Below are positions 7,679 through 15,174 of a DNA stretch of 53,268 bases, piece after piece. A program made the translations under genes and the position numbers. Each line of letters starts with the position of its first letter. Within the stretch, counting starts at the first letter, position 1. Under the pieces are notes generated by a model that saw only the letters and a program-made list of their open reading frames with translations, was not told where the DNA came from and searched no databases. Source of the stretch: Ruminococcaceae bacterium AM07-15 (GTDB lineage: Bacteria; Bacillota; Clostridia; Oscillospirales; Butyricicoccaceae); NCBI GenBank assembly GCA_003477405.1, contig QUDE01000018.1, forward strand, positions 1 through 53,268, read 5' to 3'.

Positions 7679-8191
7679 ATGAGAAAGAAGGATCAAGGGC
7701 TGCGGGACGAATTTATCCAGTTTGTCACCCAGCGTCAACAGGAGTTTTACCGCCTGGCCTTTCGCTATACCCATGACCAGGACGGAGCGATGGATGTGGT
7801 GCAGGAGGCCTTGGAGAAGGCCTTGCGAGCCTTGCCCTCTCTGCGCCAGCCGGAATATATGAAGACCTGGTTTTATCGGATTCTGGTCAATGAAAGCCTG
7901 ACCTATCTGCGGAAAAACAAACGGGAGCTTTTGCCTTTGCAGCAGGCCCTGGAGGAACTGCCCGCCCTTCTGCCCCCGGACACCGCCCAGACCATGGATC
8001 TTCACGATGCCATCGACCGGCTGGAACCCCAGCTGAAAACGGTGGTCATGCTGCGCTTTTTTTCCGACATGAAGTTTTCTGAGATTGCTCAGGTCACCGA
8101 TACCAACATCAACACGGTGAAATCCCGGCTCAAGGCGGCCCTAGGCCGCCTGCGCCTGCATCTGGAGGAGGAACCCCATGACACCCCATGA
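7679..8191 (+). CDS. ECF-type RNA polymerase sigma factor (SigV-like)
   Basis: A 170-residue group 4 sigma factor. Region 2 is at ~15-85 (FYRLAFRYTHDQDGAMDVVQEALEKALRALPSL, KTWFYRILVNES) and region 4 at ~110-165 (LEPQLKTVVMLRFFSDMKFSEIAQVT, TVKSRLKAALGRLR). It overlaps the next gene by 14 bp, so the pair is translationally coupled. The partner resembles RsiV, the anti-sigma factor that senses lysozyme in Bacillus subtilis and Clostridioides difficile. By that link this sigma probably drives a cell-envelope defence regulon, possibly including the two genes upstream. Confidence 0.88.
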   Translation: MRKKDQGLRDEFIQFVTQRQQEFYRLAFRYTHDQDGAMDVVQEALEKALRALPSLRQPEYMKTWFYRILVNESLTYLRKNKRELLPLQQALEELPALLPPDTAQTMDLHDAIDRLEPQLKTVVMLRFFSDMKFSEIAQVTDTNINTVKSRLKAALGRLRLHLEEEPHDTP

Positions 8192-9059
8192 ACTGAGAAA
8201 ACTCCATGAGAGCATCCCTGTGCCGCCGGAGCTGGAAGAGCGGGTGCAAAAGGCCCTGCGTCCCAAACGGCGGCCCATTCGTTTTGTTGCCCGGACGATG
8301 ACGGCCTGCGCCGCCTGTGCTGCGCTGTTTGCCCTGTCGGTGAATCTGTCCCCGGCCTGGGCGGCCAGTTTGTATGAAGTGCCCCTTCTGGGGGATGTGG
8401 CCCAGTTTTTCACCTTCCGGGAAAGCCACGAGGTGGACGAAGCCAAGGACATCCAGGTGCGGGTGCCTGCCATCCGGGGCACCGGCGAGAGCCAGCTGGA
8501 CAAGGAGATCAACCAGCGCATTGCCGACAAGATCGACCAGCTGGAAGCGGAAGCCACCCGCATGGCGGAGGAATATCTGGAGGCCTACAACGCCACCAAG
8601 CAGCCGGGAGACCCGGATTTCTGGAAGATGAAGGTGGAGATCGACTATGAGATCCACTACACCACGCCGGATGTGGTATCCTTTGTGCTCAACTCCACCA
8701 TCACCGGGGCCAACGCCTACACCCAGCAGTATTTCTATAATATTGATCTGAAAACAGGGGAAGATCTCACCCTGGAAGGGCTTTTGGGGCCGGATTACAT
8801 CGACCTGTGCAACCAGGCGGTGAAGGAAGGCATGGCCAGGAAGATGGCCGAAGACCCGGATGCCATGTATTATTCCCGGGACGATGAGGACGATTTTGAC
8901 GATGATTTCGCCTTCCAGACCATTGAGCCGGACCAGTCCTTCTATCTCAATGAGCAAGGCCAGGTGGTGATCGTATTCCCCAAATACGCCATTGCCCCCG
9001 GCTATATGGGAATCCAGGAATTTGTCGTGTCCGGTGTCCGGACAGCCAAAACTCGCTGA
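8178..9059 (+). CDS. RsiV-like anti-sigma factor (DUF3298 type)
   Basis: A 293-residue single-pass membrane protein. The cytoplasmic ~40 residues would hold the sigma factor, one membrane span lies at ~41-62 (TACAACAALFALSVNLSPAWA), and the large outside domain carries the pattern of RsiV-type proteins (VPAIRGTGESQLDKEINQRI; YTTPDVVSFVLN; FYLNEQGQVVIVFPKYAIAPGYMGIQEF). In known RsiV proteins this outside part binds lysozyme and triggers proteolysis that frees the sigma factor. An AGGAGG site precedes the ATG. The last ~8 codons, after EFVV, lie inside an interspersed repeat (GTCCGGTGTCCGGAC), so the natural C-terminus has probably been replaced. Confidence 0.82.
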   Translation: MTPHELRKLHESIPVPPELEERVQKALRPKRRPIRFVARTMTACAACAALFALSVNLSPAWAASLYEVPLLGDVAQFFTFRESHEVDEAKDIQVRVPAIRGTGESQLDKEINQRIADKIDQLEAEATRMAEEYLEAYNATKQPGDPDFWKMKVEIDYEIHYTTPDVVSFVLNSTITGANAYTQQYFYNIDLKTGEDLTLEGLLGPDYIDLCNQAVKEGMARKMAEDPDAMYYSRDDEDDFDDDFAFQTIEPDQSFYLNEQGQVVIVFPKYAIAPGYMGIQEFVVSGVRTAKTR

Positions 9060-9136
9060 AGGCTGTATGCGCTGCTTTTCCCCGGTGCTCCAAGGCTGGC
9101 CCGCCAGCCTTGGAAAGGGCCGGAGTGCAATCCTGG
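9027..9136 (+). repeat. 110-bp composite repeat, copy 1 of 2
   Basis: It starts at the CCGGTGTCCGG dyad, runs through AAACTCGCTGAAGG and ends with the 48-bp hairpin unit (9089-9136). It matches 9317-9424 in direct orientation. The first 33 bases are translated as the end of the anti-sigma gene. Confidence 0.8.
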
Positions 9137-9159
9137 CAGCGTGCCGCAGATAGACCTGA

Positions 9160-9232
9160 TGGATGCAATGGGGCTTCACAATCCCCCCAGCATGGCTCTG
9201 CCATGCTGTCCCCCCTTTGCACAAGGGGGGCT
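9160..9232 (-). repeat. 73-bp hairpin repeat, inverted copy of 3757-3829
   Basis: The unit runs from TGGATGCAATGGGGCTTC to GCACAAGGGGGGCT and is nearly identical, in reverse, to 3757-3829. Two hairpins are kept: CATGGC..GCCATG and CCCCCCTTTGCACAAGGGGGG. Between 9060 and 9443 I see only repeats and no gene. Confidence 0.85.
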
Positions 9233-9316
9233 ACGGTGCTGCCGCACCCGATCATACAACCAGTTTGAGTGCTGTTGCCTGGTGCGGGAGCACAGTATGG
9301 GTCCAGCGTCACGCTG

Positions 9317-9424
9317 GTCCGGTGTCCGGACGGCCTAAACTCTCTGAAGCCTGGAATGCGCTATGAGCCTGAGCGGTCCAGGGCTGGCGAGCCATCCCTG
9401 GAAGGGGCTATCATGCAGTCCTGG
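9317..9424 (+). repeat. 110-bp composite repeat, copy 2 of 2
   Basis: Direct repeat of 9027-9136, ending in the third 48-bp hairpin unit (9377-9424). A separate module at about 9250-9316 contains TGCGGGAGCACAGTATGGG and the dyad CCAGCGTCACGCTGG. Confidence 0.8.
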
Positions 9425-9674
9425 CCAACTGCATAAAAAGAAAGTCTCTGTCCGAGATGAGTATTGGTGAGCAAAAATATACATTTTCACAGAAAATTAT
9501 GCATAAACAGAATTGTAGCTGACATAAAAAGTTATATTCCCTTACAAAAACAATTTTGTGGGGGTACTTTATGTCTAATTTTCATTCCAATTACAAAGAT
9601 ATTCATAAACAAATTCGTCTATATAGACAAGGAACAGTTAGACAAACTTGTATTTGACAAAGGAGTGTGTTTGT

Positions 9675-9899
9675 ATGAAAAAGAAAACTGTATCCATAGT
9701 GTTGTTTTTGATTGCCTTTATTTCAACTTATTTGATTATTTGCTTTGCAATCCCTGGCATGAGAATTAAGTTAGAAGCAGAACCGATAGAAATATTCTTT
9801 AAGAGTATCACCCATATGGTGTTTTTCAAAACGATGATATCTCTTGTCGTTGCAATTATATTTGGTGCAATTCCCTTGTTCTTTGGAAAGAAGAAGTAA
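9675..9899 (+). CDS. Small two-span membrane protein of unknown function
   Basis: A 74-residue protein with two hydrophobic segments (residues ~5-26, VSIVLFLIAFISTYLIICFA, and ~49-69, FKTMISLVVAIIFGAIPLFF) and a basic tail FGKKK. AAAGGAG lies 9 bases before the ATG at 9675. A hairpin terminator follows at 9941. It is the only plausible gene in the inverted-repeat-bounded element. I do not recognise a family. Low GC and a good ribosome binding site support it as a real, recently arrived gene. Confidence 0.6.
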   Translation: MKKKTVSIVLFLIAFISTYLIICFAIPGMRIKLEAEPIEIFFKSITHMVFFKTMISLVVAIIFGAIPLFFGKKK

Positions 9900-9940
9900 G
9901 CCAATTCCAATTAGTTGAACTGAATAGTATATCCCATAGG

Positions 9941-9972
9941 AGGAGCAAGGTCGATACACCTTGCTCCTTTTC
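9941..9972 (+). terminator. Terminator inside the AT-rich element
   Basis: An 11-bp stem AGGAGCAAGGT / ACCTTGCTCCT with a 6-base loop and TTTTC tail, 40 bp after the small membrane gene. Confidence 0.8.
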
Positions 9973-10045
9973 ATTGGGCATTCATAAAAAATGAATAAAA
10001 AGGTCAGTTATACATACCAATACTTATCTCGGACAGAGACAAAAG

Positions 10046-10074
10046 AAAAACTCCCCCATTGGGGGAGTTTTTTT
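10046..10074. terminator. Bidirectional terminator after the Nudix gene
   Basis: The stem AAACTCCCCC / GGGGGAGTTT with loop ATT is flanked by A and T runs. It lies just outside the right end of the AT-rich element and about 20 bp beyond the stop of the minus-strand Nudix gene. Confidence 0.85.
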
Positions 10075-10096
10075 GCCTTTCTCTCAGTTTTATTGC

Positions 10097-10582
10097 TTAG
10101 CGCGGCAGCGCAGTATGGGAGCCCAGGCACTGGGCCAGTGTGCTGCTCACCAGCTTGTCTCCCTGGTAGACCAGCTTGAGGGAAAAGAAGGGCGCATTCT
10201 CCCGGAGCAGCCGGAGAAACTCCCTGTCCCCTTCCCACAGGGGCAAGGAGAGCACCTCGTCCTTTTCCACCCACCTCAGTTCCCCTTCATCGCAGGCCGT
10301 CAGCTCCCCTTCAAAGCCATGGGCCGTGAACAGATACATATACTCGGTTTCGTACCGATCCGAGACAAAGGTCACAATGCCCCGGAATCGGTACTGGGTC
10401 AGGCGCAGGCCGGTCTCCTCCTGCACCTCCCGCAGCAGGCAGTCCTGGGGACTTTCCCCTTCCTCGAACTTCCCCCCTACCCCGATCCACTTGCCGGCAT
10501 TCTCGTCCTGCTTCTTTTTGTTCCGCAGCAGCATCAGGTATTTTCCATCCTGCTCCACATAGCAAAGGGTGGTATTTTTCAT
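10097..10582 (-). CDS. Nudix hydrolase (MutT/8-oxo-dGTP diphosphatase-like)
   Basis: A 161-residue Nudix enzyme. The Nudix box reads GGKFEEGESPQDCLLREVQEETGL, seen in two adjoining parts at residues ~36-59, with the metal-binding REVQEE core. Members split nucleoside diphosphate derivatives, often clearing oxidised nucleotides; this sequence (MKNTTLCYVEQDGKYLMLLR) is of the 8-oxo-dGTP diphosphatase sort. GGAGGG precedes the ATG. The last ~12 residues (AQCLGSHTALPR) and the stop come from an interspersed GCGCGGCAGCGCAGTATGGG repeat, so the tail is acquired. It lies 63 bp downstream of alr on the same strand. Confidence 0.88.
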   Translation of the reverse strand: MKNTTLCYVEQDGKYLMLLRNKKKQDENAGKWIGVGGKFEEGESPQDCLLREVQEETGLRLTQYRFRGIVTFVSDRYETEYMYLFTAHGFEGELTACDEGELRWVEKDEVLSLPLWEGDREFLRLLRENAPFFSLKLVYQGDKLVSSTLAQCLGSHTALPR

Positions 10583-10645
10583 GGCAATGCCCTCCTTCTT
10601 TTCAAAAAAACCGCCCCCGACCCACCGGCCGGAGGCTGCCCTTCC

Positions 10646-11773
10646 TTATCTGCGGTAGACCCGCAGCACGATATTGGGGTTGATGGAAGCCAGCAGGCTG
10701 TGTACATTCTGCTGCACATGGTCGGCCAGCTGGAACAGGGAAAGCAGCTCTCCCTCGTCCCAGCCCAGCAGGGTGACTTCGTCATAGAGCTGGCAGGGAA
10801 TGCCGGTGATGTCCACGAAGCACTGATCCATGCACACGCCCAGATACCGGGTTCTGCGCCCATGCACCAGCACCGGGCCATAGGTCATGGCCAGATTGCG
10901 GTTGAGACCGGCGCTGTACCCCACATCCACCGTGGCCACGGTGGTCTTTTTGTCAGCGATAAAGTGGCGGCTATAGCCCACGCTCTCCCCCGGCTCCAGA
11001 TCCTTGATGTTGGTGATGAAGGCCCGCCAGGTGGCCGGTTCCTCCACTCCCAGGGGGTTTTCGTGGTTCTGGATGTTGCTGTAACCCAGGTACAGGCTGC
11101 CGCAGCGCACATGGGTGCAGTAGCTCTCTTCAAACCAGATGGTGGCGCCGGTGTTGGCGGTGTGGATGTACTGGGGCTGGATGCCCCGGGCCTGCACCTG
11201 GGAAAGCCCCTTCTGGAAGAGGGCAAACTGCTCCTTAGCGTACTGGCTCTCCCGCTGTCCGGCGGTGGCATAATGGGTAAAGACGCCCACCACCTCCAGG
11301 TTCCCCACCTGGGCGATATGATCCAGCAACCGTTCCAGATCGGCGCCGGGTTTGACGCCGATGCGTCCCAGGCCGGTTTCGATCTTGATATGTACCTGGC
11401 CGGTATGGCCGGCATCCCGGCAGGCCCGGCTGAACAGGTCCACCCCTTCTTTGTTGAACACCGTCATCTGGAGGCCGTATTGGGCGGCATAGGGGACGGC
11501 ATGGGGAGGCAAAGCCCCCAGGATCATCAGATCCACCGGAATTCCGGCTTCACGGATCTGGATGGATTCGGCAATGTGGGCATTAGCTAAAAGGGGCATC
11601 CCCATATCGTGCATCAGCCTGGCCACTTCCACAGTGCCCAGGCCATAGGCGTTGCCCTTGACCACCGGGATCATGCCACGCCCCGGGCCGATGTGACGCT
11701 GGATGCGTTCCACATTCCGGCGTATCTTGCCCAAGTCCACCTCCAAATAGGAGTTATAATGCTCTAAATTCAA
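10646..11773 (-). CDS. alr: Alanine racemase
   Basis: A 375-residue fold-type III PLP enzyme that makes D-alanine for peptidoglycan. The PLP lysine is in PVVKGNAYGLG (residue ~39), the substrate loop is VFTHYATAGQ, the family motif GLGRIGV is at ~136, and the second catalytic Tyr is in ESVGYSRHF. PLP-site variants (KGNAYGLG instead of the common KADAYGHG) set it a little apart, so another amino-acid racemase is possible. The start is TTG with GAGGTGA 4 bases before it. Length is usual. It is probably cotranscribed with the Nudix gene. Confidence 0.9.
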   Translation of the reverse strand: MNLEHYNSYLEVDLGKIRRNVERIQRHIGPGRGMIPVVKGNAYGLGTVEVARLMHDMGMPLLANAHIAESIQIREAGIPVDLMILGALPPHAVPYAAQYGLQMTVFNKEGVDLFSRACRDAGHTGQVHIKIETGLGRIGVKPGADLERLLDHIAQVGNLEVVGVFTHYATAGQRESQYAKEQFALFQKGLSQVQARGIQPQYIHTANTGATIWFEESYCTHVRCGSLYLGYSNIQNHENPLGVEEPATWRAFITNIKDLEPGESVGYSRHFIADKKTTVATVDVGYSAGLNRNLAMTYGPVLVHGRRTRYLGVCMDQCFVDITGIPCQLYDEVTLLGWDEGELLSLFQLADHVQQNVHSLLASINPNIVLRVYRR

Positions 11774-12076
11774 AAAATCACCTCACAGGGGCCAGAACAC
11801 CCGCTGCGGCGGGTGTTGTCCCAGGTTTCTTCCCAGCGTGACGCTGGGCCCCTCCTGGGCCATTGGCGGCGTGTTATTTCGGCACAAGGCCGAAATAACG
11901 ATCATTCCGGAAGCTGACGCCGCCGCTGGCCCTCGGGGAAAAACTAAGTTTTTCCCCGACCTTTTTCGCGCCCCAGTGCCTGGGCAGTCAAGGGGTGCTC
12001 CCGCACCCAATCATGCAACCAACCTTCGTTCTGTTGCCGGGCGCGGCAGCGCAGTTTGACAGCGGCGTCACGCCGC
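11774..12076. repeat. Repeat-filled gap with second 113-bp unit
   Basis: No gene is seen. From left to right there are a CCAGCGTGACGCTGG dyad (11832-11847), the second 113-bp structured repeat (11862-11974, same orientation as 3488-3600), and an inverted copy of the 79-bp family (about 12003-12056: ATCATGCAACCAACCTTCGTT and GCGCGGCAGCGCAGTTTG), ending with an AGCGGCGTCACGCCGCC dyad that touches the stop of the regulator gene. Confidence 0.8.
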
Positions 12077-12625
12077 CTACCAAGTGAAGGGAACTTCGCC
12101 CCAGACGGCCACGCACTCTTCCTCATCCCCGGCATTCTGGAGATGGTGAAGAATGGTGCTTTCAAAATAAATACTGTCACCGGGATGGAGCACATACTCC
12201 TCCTCCTCGGTGATCACCCGCAGAGTGCCGGAGATGATATACCCGCACTCGGCGCCCTCGTGGGAAGCCAGCACCGGCTTCTGGTCGGGCTGACGGTGGA
12301 ATACCACCTTGTACATTTCGATCCGCCGGTCGGGATCGGGGGTGAGCAGGGCGTACTCGTTCCCCGCGCCGGACACCGTCCGATGCTCTCCGGCCCGCAC
12401 CAATGTCACCTTGTTCTTCTGCTTATCCTCCTCAAAGAAGGAGGCCACGCTCTCCCCCAAGGCATTGCACAGCTTCCAGAACACATAAATGGAAGGCACT
12501 GTGGTATTCCGCTCGATCTGGCTGATCATGCCGGGGCTGACCCCGGCCTTCTCGGCCAGCATGGCAATGCTCAATCCTTTGTCCTTGCGGCATTTCTTGA
12601 ATTTCGCGCCAAAATCAATATTCAT
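12077..12625 (-). CDS. XRE-family regulator with C-terminal cupin domain
   Basis: A 182-residue cytoplasmic regulator. Residues ~5-60 form a Cro/CI helix-turn-helix (KFKKCRKDKGLSIAMLAEKAGVSPGMISQIERN). Residues ~105-180 form a small cupin barrel (SHEGAECGYIISGTLRV, LHPGDSIYFES, HHLQNAGDEE), expected to bind a small ligand. The layout is like PuuR/SinR-cupin regulators that control amine, amino-acid or sugar genes. It has a GGAGA site before the ATG and diverges from the GNAT gene across a 127-bp gap, which may hold its operator. Confidence 0.9.
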   Translation of the reverse strand: MNIDFGAKFKKCRKDKGLSIAMLAEKAGVSPGMISQIERNTTVPSIYVFWKLCNALGESVASFFEEDKQKNKVTLVRAGEHRTVSGAGNEYALLTPDPDRRIEMYKVVFHRQPDQKPVLASHEGAECGYIISGTLRVITEEEEYVLHPGDSIYFESTILHHLQNAGDEEECVAVWGEVPFTW

Positions 12626-12751
12626 ATCGTCTCCGTCTTCCCTTTGACAAAATTTCTCCTATTGTCCATAATAAAAAGCAGGCTATTCCCTTCTTACTAG
12701 GATAAACCATTGCCGGAATAAAATCAACCGGCGGAAAAGAGGTCTTTTTCT

Positions 12752-13291
12752 ATGTCCGGCAATTTTTCTCTCGTCACGCCCCGTCTGCGTCTGCGCCCCC
12801 TCACTCTGGAGGACGCCCCCGCCCTTTTGCGCACCATGGGCGACCCCATCGCCATGCGGGCCTATGAACGCACCTTTTCCATCCCGGATATCCAGGCCTG
12901 GATCGAAAAAAACATCCGCCGCTATGCCCGCTTCGGGGTGGGGCTATGGGCGGCGGAGCTTTTGGAAACCGGGGAAGTCATCGGCCAATGCGGCCTGGTC
13001 CCCCAAACTCTGGACGAGCTGTCCTTTCTGGAGATCGGCTATCTGTTTGAGCGCCGCCACTGGCACCAGGGCTATGCCACCGAAGCGGCCCGGGCCTGCC
13101 GGGACTATGGCTTCGATGTTCTTGCGGCCCCGGCGCTGTACAGCATCATCAAGCACGACAATCTTCCCTCCCAGAATGTGGCCCGTCGGGTGGGAATGAC
13201 CCCCTGGAAAACAGTACACTACGGGGAAACGCTCCAGGACACAGAGCACATCCTCTTCCGCATCACGCGGGAGCAACAGCCCCGGCCCTGA
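12752..13291 (+). CDS. GNAT N-acetyltransferase (RimJ/RimL type)
   Basis: A 179-residue acetyl-CoA-dependent transferase. It starts TPRLRLRPLTLEDAPALL, as in RimJ/RimL-like proteins, and the CoA-binding motif is EIGYLFERRHWHQGYATEA (residues ~94-112). The end fits the family: YSIIKHDNLPSQNVARRVGM. The acceptor could be a protein N-terminus, an antibiotic or a small amine; sequence alone does not say. A weak TTGACA-19-TAATAA lies ahead of it. It ends 8 bp before the converging SLH-protease gene. Confidence 0.87.
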   Translation: MSGNFSLVTPRLRLRPLTLEDAPALLRTMGDPIAMRAYERTFSIPDIQAWIEKNIRRYARFGVGLWAAELLETGEVIGQCGLVPQTLDELSFLEIGYLFERRHWHQGYATEAARACRDYGFDVLAAPALYSIIKHDNLPSQNVARRVGMTPWKTVHYGETLQDTEHILFRITREQQPRP

Positions 13292-13299
13292 GGAAAAGG

Positions 13300-15063
13300 C
13301 TAAACGGGCTTGATCTCCCCTTTGAAGGAGCCCTGGTACCAATAGCCTTCCCGCTCCAGCTTGCCGGTGGTGCCGTAATAGCGGCCGTAGCCGTCAAACT
13401 TGTTGTTGCGGAACTCGCCCACATACTTCTCGCCGGTGACATAGGTGTAGACGCCTTCTCCCTGGAAGCTGCCATAGGCCAGCTCGCCCACATACTGGTC
13501 ACCGCTTTTGAAGGTGTAGGTGCCCTTGCCGTGCATCTGGCCGCCGGCAAACTGCCCTTCGTATTGGTCGCCGTTGCCGTATTTCAGCACGCCGTCCCCC
13601 TGGGCAAATCCGGCATAGAAATCGCCGGTATACAGGCTCTGGTCCCTGTTTTTATAATAGGTGCCCTTGCCCCAGGGCATCCCCCGCTGGAAGGTGCCTT
13701 CGTAATAGCTGCCGTCGGCCCATTCCGCCCGGCCTTCGCCGTGAGGGGTGGCCCCGCCCAGCACCTCACCGGTGTAGGTGGCCTTCTCCCCCATCAGCGT
13801 CACCTGCATATCGGTGACCCGGCTGGTGGCGCCGGCCAGCTCTTCCAGAGTGATGGGATCGTTCTTGTCCAGATATTCCTTCACATCGTTGATGGGCACG
13901 GCGAAGTTCAGATTCTGACCGCTGAGGGTGCCGGTGGTGATGCCCACGCACCGGCCGTAGCCGTCCAGCAAGGCTCCGCCGCTGCTGCCCGGAGAAATGG
14001 GGGCGGTGGTCTGGATGTACTCCTGGCCGTTCACCACCCGGTTTGTGGCCGAGACGATGCCGTTGGCGATGGTGTTGTCCAGGCCCTGGGGGCTGCCGAT
14101 GGTATACACCGTCTGGCCGCTGACCAGGGTGCTGGAATCGCCCAGAGGCAGGGTGGGCAGGCCCTGGGCGCTGATGCTCAGCACGGCCACATCCCGCTTC
14201 ACATCATAGGCCAGCACATTTTCCACCGAATAGGTCTTGCCGTTGGGGAACTTCACCCGGGCGGAGTACACATCCTGGATCACATGGTAATTGGTGACCA
14301 GTTTGCCGTTTTCCTCCACTACAAAGGCGCTGCCGGTACCGGTGACCTGGCCAGCTGCGTCATAGACCTCCACATAGCACACCGCCGGGGAGCACTGACT
14401 ATAGATCTGGGTGGCGGTCATTTCGCCCCCTGCGCTCTCCCCTTCCAGCACCGACAGAAGCCGGTCCATGGTGATGTAGGCCTGCTGGCGGGTGTAGATC
14501 CCGGATGGATCAAAACGGCCGTCCTCCACGCCCTTCATCACGCCGGTGGAAGAGGCAAACTTCACCGCCGTCACCGCATAGGAGGCGATGTCGTCCCGGT
14601 CGGAGAAGGTGAGGGAGCCGCCGGAGCCGGTGTATTCCAGCACCTTGGCGGTCTCATAGAGCATCTTGGCCGCCTCCTGGCGGGTGATGCTGCCCTGGGG
14701 ACGGAAGGTGCCGTCCTCATAACCGTTGACGATGCCCAGGGCACAGGCATTTTCCGCGTAGTCGTCCTGGGTATCGGAAAAGGCATTTTCCTTGGTTTGC
14801 AGCCCCCGGTCGGCGATCACCTGACTGACGGGCTTTTCCTCCACCACTTCCACCATGGTCACGGCCAGGCGGCAGAACTCCTGGCGGGTGATGGGGGTCT
14901 GGTAGCTGCTTTGCAAATCTTTGGGCACAAGGCCCTGGGAGATGGCGCTTTCCACCTCGGTTTTGGCCCAGTCGGAGGGGGCGTCGGCCCCTGCGGCGGG
15001 CAGAGAGAGGGAAGCCGCCAGGGATAACGCTGTCAAAAAGACAATGAAACGCTTGTTTTTCAT
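13300..15063 (-). CDS. SLH-trypsin-like protease-MORN fusion protein
   Basis: A 587-residue exported protein with four parts. The signal peptide covers ~1-26 (FLTALSLAASLSLPAAGA). Three S-layer homology repeats span ~30-210 (ITRQEFCRLAV; NGYEDGTFRPQGSITRQEAAKML; KGVEDGRFDPSGIYTRQQAY). An HtrA-like serine protease at ~225-420 has the triad His in LVTNYHVI, Asp in VKRDVAVL and Ser in SPGSSGGALL. Six or so MORN repeats fill ~440-580 (GSYYEGTFQRGMPWGKG; GDQYEGQFAGGQMHGKG). SLH parts bind wall polymers, so the protease is held at the surface. There is no PDZ domain. I start at ATG 15063, which gives a clean signal peptide. Confidence 0.88.
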   Translation of the reverse strand: MKNKRFIVFLTALSLAASLSLPAAGADAPSDWAKTEVESAISQGLVPKDLQSSYQTPITRQEFCRLAVTMVEVVEEKPVSQVIADRGLQTKENAFSDTQDDYAENACALGIVNGYEDGTFRPQGSITRQEAAKMLYETAKVLEYTGSGGSLTFSDRDDIASYAVTAVKFASSTGVMKGVEDGRFDPSGIYTRQQAYITMDRLLSVLEGESAGGEMTATQIYSQCSPAVCYVEVYDAAGQVTGTGSAFVVEENGKLVTNYHVIQDVYSARVKFPNGKTYSVENVLAYDVKRDVAVLSISAQGLPTLPLGDSSTLVSGQTVYTIGSPQGLDNTIANGIVSATNRVVNGQEYIQTTAPISPGSSGGALLDGYGRCVGITTGTLSGQNLNFAVPINDVKEYLDKNDPITLEELAGATSRVTDMQVTLMGEKATYTGEVLGGATPHGEGRAEWADGSYYEGTFQRGMPWGKGTYYKNRDQSLYTGDFYAGFAQGDGVLKYGNGDQYEGQFAGGQMHGKGTYTFKSGDQYVGELAYGSFQGEGVYTYVTGEKYVGEFRNNKFDGYGRYYGTTGKLEREGYWYQGSFKGEIKPV

Positions 15064-15174
15064 AGGCGCACCTGACTTTCTTCGTGGGTGTTTTCCTGTG
15101 TTCATTTTACCACTTTTCACCGGGGAAAACAAACGAACAAAGGGTGAATTTTTCCTTTCAAAAAACGAAAGATT

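Larger units (their letters stand above)
9444..10040. mobile_element. 597-bp AT-rich MITE-like element with small gene
   Basis: The outer 25 bases are inverted repeats with one mismatch: GTCTCTGTCCGAGATGAGTA.. at 9444-9468 and its complement at 10016-10040. The same 8 bases AAAAGAAA lie just outside both ends (9436-9443 and 10041-10048), as expected for a target-site duplication, though the sequence is low in complexity. The inside is clearly AT-rich against GC-rich surroundings and holds one small membrane-protein gene with its own terminator, but no transposase. It looks like a non-autonomous transposon with a passenger. Confidence 0.8.

Noticed and set aside
9464..9769. A 101-codon frame in the AT-rich element
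   Set aside because: It overlaps the better-supported 74-residue gene in another frame and has no good ribosome binding site.
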